Source: Cyclobacteriaceae bacterium
GTDB taxonomy: Bacteria > Bacteroidota > Bacteroidia > Cytophagales > Cyclobacteriaceae
Direction of reading: 5' to 3'
Assembly (NCBI GenBank): GCA_009885605.1
Contig: VFKK01000291.1
Span: forward strand, 1 to 12,369
DNA length: 12,369 bases
Shown: one piece after another, positions 6,676-12,369 of the stretch
Layout of the letters: each line of letters starts with the position of its first letter
Position numbering within the stretch: the first letter of the stretch is position 1
Notes under the pieces: generated by a model
What the model was told of the DNA's origin: nothing
Databases searched by the model: none
What the model saw: only the letters and a program-made list of their open reading frames with translations
Made by a program: the position numbers and the translations under genes

Positions 6676-7542
6676 ATGTGTTTGATTGGAGTTGATATTG
6701 GCGGTTCACATATTTCTGCTGCAAAAGTAGAATTGAAAGACCGTGAAGCCAGAATTTTTGATTTTGTGGAAGCGGATGTTGATGCTTTTGGATCAGTGGA
6801 TAAGATTCTCAAAACCTGGTCTGAATTGATTTTGAAAGCTGCAGGAAATGCAACAGATTTCCGAATTGGAATAGCGATGCCGGGTCCCTATGACTATTTC
6901 AATGGGATTTCCCTGATCAAAGACCAGGGAAAATTGCTTTCTCTTTATGGACTTTCGGTCAGGAACTTACTGGCAGAAAGACTTGAAATCATTCCCGAAA
7001 AAATTGTTTTCATAAATGATGCAGAGGCTTTTCTCTCTGGTGAAAGTTACGCAGGAGCGGGTCGGGATTTCCAAAACTCAATCGGAATTACCCTTGGAAC
7101 AGGTTTGGGATCGGCGATTAAAGTATATGAAGTTGTTAAAGATGCCAAACTCTGGACTGCACCTTTCCGAACCGGAATTGCTGAAGATTACCTCGGGACA
7201 GGCTGGTTTATTCGCTTTGCAAAAGAGCAGTTTGGGAAAGAAATAACAGGAGTGAAAGATCTTCTTGGAGCTGGTTTTGATGAGGAAATTGCCAATTCTA
7301 TTTTCGAAGAATTTGGAATAACACTTGGCGAATTTCTCTTTCCATACATCATCCGACTTCATTCCGAAGGAGTAGTTTTAGGAGGAAAAGTCAGTTTGGC
7401 GGCGGATCGATTTTTACCCGTAACCCATAAATACCTTGCCCATCGAGGTTACAATCTTCCCATTAAAGTTTCGCCATTGGGAGAAAAATCGGCTTTAATA
7501 GGGTCGGTGTTGACTTTTTTGGATCTGGAAACTGAGAGGTGA
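6676..7542 (+). CDS. ROK family sugar kinase-like protein without the zinc-binding motif
   Basis: 288 residues of the ROK fold, cytoplasmic, presumably phosphorylating glucose or a related hexose with ATP. Visible motifs are VDIGGSH (6-12, phosphate-1 loop), GIAMPGPYD (sugar side), FINDAEAFLSGE with catalytic-base candidate D115, GITLGTGLGSA (137-147, phosphate-2) and VVLGGKVSLA near the C-terminus (adenosine side). Canonical ROK kinases have H-x(n)-CxCGxxGC after the GTG motif. Here the matching stretch (APFRTGIAEDYLGTGWF) has no cysteine; the protein's only cysteine is C2. Slightly short for the family (usually about 300-320). It has no helix-turn-helix domain, so it is an enzyme rather than a regulator. 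It follows the glnN terminator and is convergent with the sulfatase 25 bases away. A faint TATTTTCG at 6611-6618 is the only promoter candidate. The substrate cannot be told from sequence. Confidence 0.85.
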   Translation: MCLIGVDIGGSHISAAKVELKDREARIFDFVEADVDAFGSVDKILKTWSELILKAAGNATDFRIGIAMPGPYDYFNGISLIKDQGKLLSLYGLSVRNLLAERLEIIPEKIVFINDAEAFLSGESYAGAGRDFQNSIGITLGTGLGSAIKVYEVVKDAKLWTAPFRTGIAEDYLGTGWFIRFAKEQFGKEITGVKDLLGAGFDEEIANSIFEEFGITLGEFLFPYIIRLHSEGVVLGGKVSLAADRFLPVTHKYLAHRGYNLPIKVSPLGEKSALIGSVLTFLDLETER

Positions 7543-7567
7543 TTCTTTTTCAATAAAAAACAAGGGA

Positions 7568-8986
7568 CTACTGAACCCTCCCGGCTTTTCTCAATCCTGA
7601 TCCTTCGCTTTTTGTAAGTGCATCGCCCAGATCAGCCCTTGATGATTTTGCGAACCCATTCAGTTTAGCAAGAATCTCGGGGTTTTCAGCAGAGATATCA
7701 CGCGTCTCATTCGGGTCTTTAGAAAGGTCGAAAAGTACTGCTTGCTCCAGTTTGGTCATTGAGTATTTCACCGGAATTCCATCGTTTCGCATTTCTGTTC
7801 TGGTTGGGATGGTTCGATATTCATGAGGGAAAACCAGTTTCCATTTTCCAAAAATAACCGCCTGAAGTTCATTGCGGTTATAATAAGCGAAATAGGGTTT
7901 TGATTCAGTTTCCTTGCCTTGGATTTGCGGCCAGATATTTCCACCATCGATCTTTAGCTTCGGAAGTTCAGAATTGGTGATTCCTGCCAAAGTTGGAAGA
8001 ATGTCGATCGTCATGGCTGCTTCTGCCTGGACCTTTCCTGCAGGAATTTTCCCCGGCCAGGTGAAGATTGCCGGAACGCGGATTCCTCCTTCCCAGGAAG
8101 TTCCTTTTCCTTCTTTCAATCCTCCTGTCAAACCTGCATGTCCACCATACGAAATCCAGGGTCCATTGTCCGAAGTGAAGATGATCAGCGTATTTTCATC
8201 CAAACCTAGTTCTTTCAGCTTTTTTCGGATTTCTCCCACAGACCAATCTATCTCCATCATCACGTCGCCGTACAATCCCTGCTTTGATTTTCCTTTGAAT
8301 TTATCTGAAACATAAAGCGGAACATGGGGCATGCTATGCGCCAAATAGAGGAAAAAGGGAGTTTTCTGGTTTTTTTGGATAAACTCCAGCGCCTTTCCGG
8401 TATAGCGGGTGGTGAGTTGACTCTGGTCGTCGATTGTTTCGATTATATTCTCGTTTTCAAAAAGCGGGAGTGGAGGATAATAGTTTTTGGATTCCGGATG
8501 ATGTGGCCACATGTCATTGGAATAGGGGAGGCCAAAGTAAGAATCGAAGCCTTGCTTTGTCGGTAAGAACTCCGCAAGATGTCCAAGGTGCCATTTTCCA
8601 ACCATTCCTGTTTGATAGCCATTTCCCTTCAGCATTTCTGCAATAGTTGTTTCCTCTGGGTTCAAACCGTGTTTGGCAGTATGATCCAATGCGCCAAAAA
8701 TTTCCAGACGATTGGCATACGTTCCAGTCAGCAAAGCGGCTCTGGAAGCTGAACAAACTGCATGAGGCACGTAAAATTGGGTGAAACTTGTACCGTCTTT
8801 TGCTAATTGATCCAGATTCGGAGTTTCCCAATCTTTGGCTCCATAGCTTCCCAAATCACCATATCCCATGTCATCTGCAAAAATCAGGATGATGTTTGGG
8901 CGAGAATCAGAAGCTTTTTTGGTTGAGGTGACAGGAATGTGAAATGTGGCCCAAATAAATGGAAGCAGGTAGAGAAATTGGTTCAT
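7568..8986 (-). CDS. Secreted family S1 sulfatase (arylsulfatase-like)
   Basis: 472 residues. Hydrolyses sulfate esters, probably on sulfated glycans, in the periplasm or outside. I chose the ATG at 8986; a longer frame reaching 9040 would need a TTG start. The ATG puts a hydrophobic signal segment (FLYLLPFIWATFHI) at the N-terminus, though without basic residues before it, and no lipobox cysteine is present. The mature domain opens with RPNIILIFADDMGYGDLG (metal aspartates D38, D39). C78 in VCSASRAALLTG is the C-x-A-x-R site oxidised to formylglycine by a maturase. GKWHLGH (130-136) and TSDNGPW are further active-site motifs. Length suits the family and no key residue is lost. No maturase, SusC/D or transporter adjoins, so the substrate is unknown. 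The upstream same-strand gene is a ROK regulator, separated by 121 bases and a terminator-like hairpin. Confidence 0.93.
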   Translation of the reverse strand: MNQFLYLLPFIWATFHIPVTSTKKASDSRPNIILIFADDMGYGDLGSYGAKDWETPNLDQLAKDGTSFTQFYVPHAVCSASRAALLTGTYANRLEIFGALDHTAKHGLNPEETTIAEMLKGNGYQTGMVGKWHLGHLAEFLPTKQGFDSYFGLPYSNDMWPHHPESKNYYPPLPLFENENIIETIDDQSQLTTRYTGKALEFIQKNQKTPFFLYLAHSMPHVPLYVSDKFKGKSKQGLYGDVMMEIDWSVGEIRKKLKELGLDENTLIIFTSDNGPWISYGGHAGLTGGLKEGKGTSWEGGIRVPAIFTWPGKIPAGKVQAEAAMTIDILPTLAGITNSELPKLKIDGGNIWPQIQGKETESKPYFAYYNRNELQAVIFGKWKLVFPHEYRTIPTRTEMRNDGIPVKYSMTKLEQAVLFDLSKDPNETRDISAENPEILAKLNGFAKSSRADLGDALTKSEGSGLRKAGRVQ

Positions 8987-9043
8987 TGGAATTTCAAGTT
9001 TGATTTTACAGCTGTTGACGCAGTTTTTGGGAAGGATCAAATT

Positions 9044-9066
9044 AAAAAAAACCTGAAAGAATCAGG
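9044..9066 (-). terminator. Possible terminator after the ROK regulator gene
   Basis: On the minus strand CCTGA-TTCTT-TCAGG (9066-9052) is followed by eight T (9051-9044). The GC stem is only 5 bases, so it may be weak. It lies 42 bases past the regulator's stop codon and 58 bases before the sulfatase ATG, suggesting the two genes are at least partly uncoupled. Confidence 0.5.
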
Positions 9067-9107
9067 CTTTTGGGTCATTTTGAAATTTTTTATTTCTGCC
9101 AGGATTC

Positions 9108-10355
9108 CTAACCCAGTCTGTTAATTACATCTTTAAACAACTTCTCGGTTACTACAGCCACTCCACCCATCAGTCCGACATCCTCACCAAGTTGGTAAAG
9201 AGCAAGTTGAGACCTTTCCCGAGATTTGGCCATAGAGTAAATGTTCAAGGCCTGCTGAATGGGGGTGATCAGGTATTGATTTGCTTCTGCCACAGATCCC
9301 CCGATGATGATCAGTTCTGGATTTAATAACTGAATTAATATTGAAATACCGCGACCCAAATCAAGTCCGGCTTCAGAAAGAATCGTGATTGCGCGCTGGT
9401 CACCTGCCAATGCAGCTTCCACCACCAAGCCAGGCTCAAGTTCCCCTTGATGATCTCGCACCATTCTTGCCAGGATGCTTTCTTGGTCCAGTTTGATTGC
9501 ATCACCTGCCATTCTCACGATGGCTGTTCCGGAAGCCACAGCTTCTAGGCACCCTTTTTTACCACAAGTACAAGTGATTTCCCTCGATTCAAAAATAGGA
9601 GAGTGGGCAAATTCGCCCGCAAATCCGGAAGCGCCTTGATAGATTTTGCCATCTATAATGATTCCAAGACCGATTCCCCATCCAATGAAAATTCCCAGTA
9701 CGTTTTTATAAGAATGCTCCGAACCAAATTTATATTCAGCAAGAGTCATTGCTCTCGCATCATTTTCAAGGAAAATTTTCTTCTCGAATCTGGATTCCAG
9801 ATTTTCAAGCAAGGTTTTCTTTCCAAACTTGAGGTAGGTATAATTAACCCCGCCGACAGAATCGATCAAACCTGGCATGGAGATTCCGATTGCGATTACT
9901 TTTTCCGAAGGAATTCCTGTTTTAACCAGGTAACCTTCGATGTATTCGCACAATGTATCAAAAGTCTCCTTCTCATTATTAAGTGTGATTTTATGACTCT
10001 CTTTTGGGAAAGCAACCGTGTGAGAACAGGAATAGAGTGCCATATTAACATTGAATCGGGATAAATCCACCGAAAGAACATAAAAAGCATTTTCCGCTAA
10101 GCGGTACAAATCCGGCTTTCTGCCTCCCTGCGATTCTGCCCGACCATGTTTGATCACTTCACCAGAATTCATCAAGTCTCCCAAAAGAGAGTTGACAGTT
10201 GGTAATGAAATTCCCACTTCCGTGCAGATTTCGCTGGCAGTATTTGCTCCTTTGAGATAAAGGTTCTTGATTATTTTGATTTTGTTGAGGTAGCTTTTTA
10301 TTTCAACTACGCCCTCCATTTTTTCAATGACTGTTTGAGGATTTATCAGGTGCAT
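9108..10355 (-). CDS. ROK family transcriptional regulator (NagC/Mlc/XylR-like)
   Basis: 415 residues. DNA-binding repressor that senses a sugar or sugar phosphate. Residues about 20-80 form a winged helix-turn-helix (NTASEICTEVGISLPTVNSLLGDL as the helices, GRAESQGGRKPDLYRL as the wing). From about residue 90 a ROK domain follows, with the zinc site built from H251 (GEFAHSPI) and CTCGKKGC (C262, C264, C269). LENDARAM keeps the sugar-contacting aspartate, while the ATP loop is degenerate (VDLSRF rather than DxGGT), as expected of a regulator. It is divergent from the cupin gene across 212 bases, so that gene and itself are the obvious targets; the sulfatase downstream is another. M13 (10319) is an alternative start, favoured if the promoter at 10360-10367 is real. 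The effector is not predictable. Confidence 0.92.
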   Translation of the reverse strand: MHLINPQTVIEKMEGVVEIKSYLNKIKIIKNLYLKGANTASEICTEVGISLPTVNSLLGDLMNSGEVIKHGRAESQGGRKPDLYRLAENAFYVLSVDLSRFNVNMALYSCSHTVAFPKESHKITLNNEKETFDTLCEYIEGYLVKTGIPSEKVIAIGISMPGLIDSVGGVNYTYLKFGKKTLLENLESRFEKKIFLENDARAMTLAEYKFGSEHSYKNVLGIFIGWGIGLGIIIDGKIYQGASGFAGEFAHSPIFESREITCTCGKKGCLEAVASGTAIVRMAGDAIKLDQESILARMVRDHQGELEPGLVVEAALAGDQRAITILSEAGLDLGRGISILIQLLNPELIIIGGSVAEANQYLITPIQQALNIYSMAKSRERSQLALYQLGEDVGLMGGVAVVTEKLFKDVINRLG

Positions 10356-10359
10356 ATTC

Positions 10360-10367
10360 CAAATTTA
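10360..10367 (-). promoter_or_regulatory. Possible -7 element for the ROK regulator gene
   Basis: TAAATTTG on the minus strand matches TAnnTTTG exactly. It ends 5 bases before the ATG at 10355, so transcription would begin almost at that codon. Either the mRNA is leaderless or translation starts at M13 (10319). No matching -33 TTG was found at the usual distance. Confidence 0.3.
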
Positions 10368-10475
10368 TCCATAATTAAAGGAATTTTTAAGTTTCAAAAA
10401 ATACTTTTCTAAAAAAATTGGAAAACGAGAAGAAGATTTCTGTCGCAAAGTGAATTTATTTCTTGAATGCCTCGA

Positions 10476-10509
10476 TTTCAAAAAAAGATTTGAAAAGTTA
10501 GTTTTTCAA
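10476..10509. promoter_or_regulatory. Candidate operator: three alternating TTTCAAA half-sites
   Basis: TTTCAAA (10476-10482), TTTGAAA (10489-10495) and TTTTCAA (10503-10509) alternate in orientation with centres 13-14 bases apart, giving two overlapping inverted repeats. Related sites occur at 10392-10398 and 10555-10561 in the same gap. Palindromes of this size are what a dimeric ROK repressor binds, and the position between the regulator and the cupin gene is right. The region is very AT-rich, so chance is a real alternative. Confidence 0.35.
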
Positions 10510-10567
10510 TTAAGCTGTTTATTTAAGTTGATTTTATTTAGTTTTAAAAAATAATTTTTCAAAAAAC

Positions 10568-11089
10568 ATGGATAGAATTGAGCTCACTCAAAACATAAGT
10601 AAAGAAGAAGTTTTTCAAAAAGTAGCTGAGTTTATTGAAAATCACGGACTGAAAATTGTTCAAAAAGACCTTAAAAGACCTTGGGGAGGCTTTTTTGTTT
10701 TAGAGGAATCACAAATTCTCGAGTTTAAGAACTTATTTTTCTGGGATGTAGAGTTTTCTGAAGATCAATTAAATCAGAAGTTTAGTCCTAAGTTTTTACT
10801 TGTGGCTCCTGGTCATAGGTTGTCCTGGCAATATCACCGTAGGAGAGCAGAACTTTGGCAATTGATTGCCGGGATTTCCGGCGTGATGCGAAGTGTTACC
10901 GACGAGCAGGGTGAAGTATTGGAGATGGAAGTTGGTAAAACCGTTTCCCTTGAGAAAGGAGAAAGACATCGTCTTGTAGGTCTTGATAATTGGGGAATAG
11001 TAGCAGAAATCTGGATGCATTCCGATCCTGATCATCCATCAGATGAATCCGATATAGTACGGCTTCAGGATGATTACTCCCGAAAATAA
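10568..11089 (+). CDS. Single-domain cupin, similar to the isomerase domain of type II mannose-6-phosphate isomerases
   Basis: 173 residues, cytoplasmic. An N-terminal helical stretch (about 1-30) leads to KRPWGGFFVL, which resembles the opening of type II phosphomannose isomerase domains. The cupin barrel carries PGHRLSWQYHRRRAELWQL (H83, H90 and E95 as likely metal ligands), then GKTVSLEKGERHRLVG with H134 as the last ligand, and ends DESDIVRLQDDYSR, matching the closing motif of the ManC/Pmi cupin family. There is no nucleotidyltransferase domain, so it is not bifunctional ManC. Probable role: isomerising a phosphorylated sugar, or binding one. Divergent from the ROK regulator, hence probably under its control. 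Ends at a hairpin terminator shared with the convergent small gene. The substrate is uncertain; a non-enzymatic cupin is possible. Confidence 0.82.
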   Translation: MDRIELTQNISKEEVFQKVAEFIENHGLKIVQKDLKRPWGGFFVLEESQILEFKNLFFWDVEFSEDQLNQKFSPKFLLVAPGHRLSWQYHRRRAELWQLIAGISGVMRSVTDEQGEVLEMEVGKTVSLEKGERHRLVGLDNWGIVAEIWMHSDPDHPSDESDIVRLQDDYSRK

Positions 11090-11091
11090 AA

Positions 11092-11116
11092 TTAGCCCAG
11101 ATTTGATCCGGGCTAA
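11092..11116. terminator. Bidirectional terminator between the cupin gene and the small Lacal_2735-like gene
   Basis: TTAGCCC (11092-11098) pairs with GGGCTAA (11110-11116). Inside, GAT/ATC extends the stem after one mismatch. A- and T-rich flanks on both sides (AAAATAAAA before, ATTAATACTTTTT after) suit termination from either direction, as expected between convergent genes. Confidence 0.7.
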
Positions 11117-11158
11117 ATTAATACTTTTTAAACCTGAGTTATTTTTTTTGAAAATTGA

Positions 11159-11326
11159 TTACTGCTTAAGCTGGTCTATTTTTTTGGCAATCTCTTCCGC
11201 CTCAGCCAGGAGTTTATCAGACGCTGTTCTGTTGCTATGTGATAGTTTATGTGCATCAGAGAGCATCTTTGAATATGTCTCCTGCAATTTTTCTATTTCT
11301 GTTTTCTTCTTAAATATTCCAAACAT
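11159..11326 (-). CDS. Small Lacal_2735 family protein (function unknown)
   Basis: A 55-residue frame read from the minus strand, starting ATG at 11326 and ending TAA. It opens MFGIFKKKTEIEKLQETYSK, continues with LSDAHKLSHSNRTASDKLLA and ends AEEIAKKIDQLKQ. This matches my memory of the Lacal_2735 family: a short amphipathic N-terminus (MFGxFKKK) followed by two charged helices forming a hairpin, found in Bacteroidota and uncharacterised. No signal peptide or membrane span. It lies 47 bases downstream of the MORN-repeat gene on the same strand, though a possible terminator lies between, and is convergent with the cupin gene. Composition and codon use are like those of its neighbours. No function can be assigned. 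Confidence 0.8.
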   Translation of the reverse strand: MFGIFKKKTEIEKLQETYSKMLSDAHKLSHSNRTASDKLLAEAEEIAKKIDQLKQ

Positions 11327-11340
11327 GACGATTTATTTTA

Positions 11341-11373
11341 ATCAAAACTGATCAGTGGTGAGAAGGTTTTGAT
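11341..11373 (-). terminator. Possible weak terminator after the MORN-repeat gene
   Basis: ATCAAAAC (11341-11348) and GTTTTGAT (11366-11373) are perfect 8-base inverted arms with a 17-base loop, directly after the minus-strand stop. TTAAAATAAAT follows on that strand. The stem is AT-rich and the T-run broken, so it may only partly separate the MORN gene from the small gene. The loop edge contains a perfect palindrome ACTGATCAGT (11347-11356). Confidence 0.35.
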
Positions 11374-12369
11374 TTAGTTGAATCTGATCACGTTTTGTAT
11401 CGGATCCTCTATAATCTCATCGTTTTTATAATTGATCAGATCTTCCAGTCTTCCTGCAGGATTATAATACCTCCAAGGACCTTCTTTTCGCCCATCTTTC
11501 ATGGATCCTTCTGAGGCTTTTTTACCGGTTTCATGATAGAAAATCCATAAACCCTCAGCCTTCCCTGCCTTATAACTTCCCTCTGATTCTTTTTTTCCTG
11601 AGACGTAGTAAGTAATTCTGGTGCCGTTCCCATCTTTCAAAGTGCCTTTTTCAAGTGTTTTGCCTCCTTCGAAGGCGTAGTAGTCTCCAACGTTTAATAT
11701 TCTACCATTTTCCCATTTCTCCTCCTGAGTCAATTGCTTGTTGTCATAAAATAATCCCCAAGTCCCTTCTTCGAACCCAAGTTCATAACTGCCTACTGAC
11801 TTCAGCTGTCCACCGTCGTAATAATAAAACCATTGACCTTCTTCCATCCCAAGGTTATATTCTCCTTCAGCCACAAGGATTCCAACCTTGTTGAAATATT
11901 TCCAGAGTCCTGTTTTCAGATCGTTTCTGTATTCACCTATTGAATAGATTTTACCGTCTGGAAAATAGCTCTTCCAGAGTTCTGTTTTCATTCCTGATTG
12001 GTATTGACCTGAGACAGATAGCTCTCCCGAACTGTGGTATTCCACATATTCACCGACAGGCACTCCCAATTCGTAAGTTTTTCTTTTCGAAATGGCTTTA
12101 TTAGGGAAATATTCCTCCCACGTACCGATCGCAATTCCGTTTTCATATTTTTCTGTTCTTGCTATCCGTCTGTTATCATAGAAGTATTTCCAGATCCCAA
12201 CTCGGTTGCCCGATTGATCATAATATTCCTCGGCCTCTGTTGTTTTGGTCCCGGGAAAGTATCTTTTCCACTCCCCGACCTTTTGGCCATTGATGTACTT
12301 GCCTTCTTCCACAACCAGATTTGGATAGGAATATCTTTTGAAATCACCCTCCAGTTTTCCGTTTTTATA
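11374..12369 (-). CDS. MORN-repeat (YwqK-like) protein, N-terminus off the right edge
   Basis: 331 residues visible, all in one frame open to the edge. A GTG at 12312 could be mistaken for the start, but the 19 codons before it (YKNGKLEGDFKRY...) are another repeat unit, so the gene begins outside the window. About 13 units of 22-26 residues follow the pattern YxxGxxxGxWxxYxxxGxxxxEGx, the MORN_2 variant. Examples are the units beginning YNLGMEEGQWFYYY, YKAGKAEGLWIFYH and MKDGRKEGPWRYYN. The unit at WENGRILNVGDYYAFEGG is degenerate. The protein ends with a non-repeat tail, EDPIQNVIRFN. Databases label such proteins YwqK-family antitoxin, but in Bacteroidota they are often large cell-envelope or secreted proteins of unknown role, and no toxin gene is visible here. 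A signal peptide would lie outside the window. The fold is certain; the function is not. Confidence 0.88.
   Translation of the reverse strand, partial: YKNGKLEGDFKRYSYPNLVVEEGKYINGQKVGEWKRYFPGTKTTEAEEYYDQSGNRVGIWKYFYDNRRIARTEKYENGIAIGTWEEYFPNKAISKRKTYELGVPVGEYVEYHSSGELSVSGQYQSGMKTELWKSYFPDGKIYSIGEYRNDLKTGLWKYFNKVGILVAEGEYNLGMEEGQWFYYYDGGQLKSVGSYELGFEEGTWGLFYDNKQLTQEEKWENGRILNVGDYYAFEGGKTLEKGTLKDGNGTRITYYVSGKKESEGSYKAGKAEGLWIFYHETGKKASEGSMKDGRKEGPWRYYNPAGRLEDLINYKNDEIIEDPIQNVIRFN

Noticed and set aside
8987..9040. Longer sulfatase N-terminus
   Set aside because: It needs a TTG start; the ATG at 8986 puts the hydrophobic signal segment at the N-terminus.
11070..11351. Plus-strand open frame of 93 codons
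   Set aside because: It overlaps the cupin stop, the hairpin terminator and the antisense of the better-supported 55-residue minus-strand gene.
12162..12312. GTG at 12312 as the start of the MORN protein
   Set aside because: The frame stays open to the window edge and the upstream codons encode another MORN unit, so the gene is simply cut.

Overview
The window looks like chromosomal DNA of a Bacteroidota bacterium, most likely a Cytophagales/Cyclobacteriaceae relative (Algoriphagus-like). Four things point there. There is a type III glutamine synthetase. There is a tiny protein of the Lacal_2735 type. The glycogen branching enzyme is of the eukaryote-like kind. Intergenic DNA is AT-rich, ribosome binding sites are weak, and promoter elements match TAnnTTTG. 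The genus is an inference; I cannot run a search.

Layout, left to right. (1) 1-1844, minus: most of a GH13 branching enzyme whose C-terminus lies off the left edge. (2) 1958-2825: a small accessory patch. It holds an orphan addiction-module antitoxin, a copy of a dispersed palindromic repeat that supplies the antitoxin's last codons, a GIY-YIG nuclease gene, and a second, larger copy of the repeat folded as a compound inverted repeat. (3) 2826-6590: mtaB (tRNA methylthiotransferase) and glnN (glutamine synthetase III), divergently transcribed from an AT-rich gap with recognisable Bacteroidota promoters; glnN ends at a clear intrinsic terminator. (4) 6676-8986: a ROK sugar kinase lacking the usual zinc motif, convergent with a secreted family S1 sulfatase. 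(5) 9108-11116: a ROK-family regulator with an HTH domain, divergent from a single-domain cupin resembling the isomerase domain of type II mannose-6-phosphate isomerases. They share a 212-bp gap with candidate operator half-sites. (6) 11159-12369, minus: a 55-residue Lacal_2735-like protein and a long MORN-repeat (YwqK-like) protein that runs off the right edge.

Most genes are housekeeping or sugar-related: glycogen branching, nitrogen assimilation, tRNA modification, sugar phosphorylation and isomerisation, sulfate removal from glycans. There is no SusC/SusD pair, so this is not a classical polysaccharide utilization locus. No rRNA, tRNA, CRISPR array, insertion sequence or phage gene was seen. 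The only gene-free stretch of about 300 bases is 2525-2825, and most of it is the repeat. The most unusual part is 2160-2775, where a GIY-YIG nuclease gene sits between two related palindromic repeats, one of which has become part of a coding sequence.
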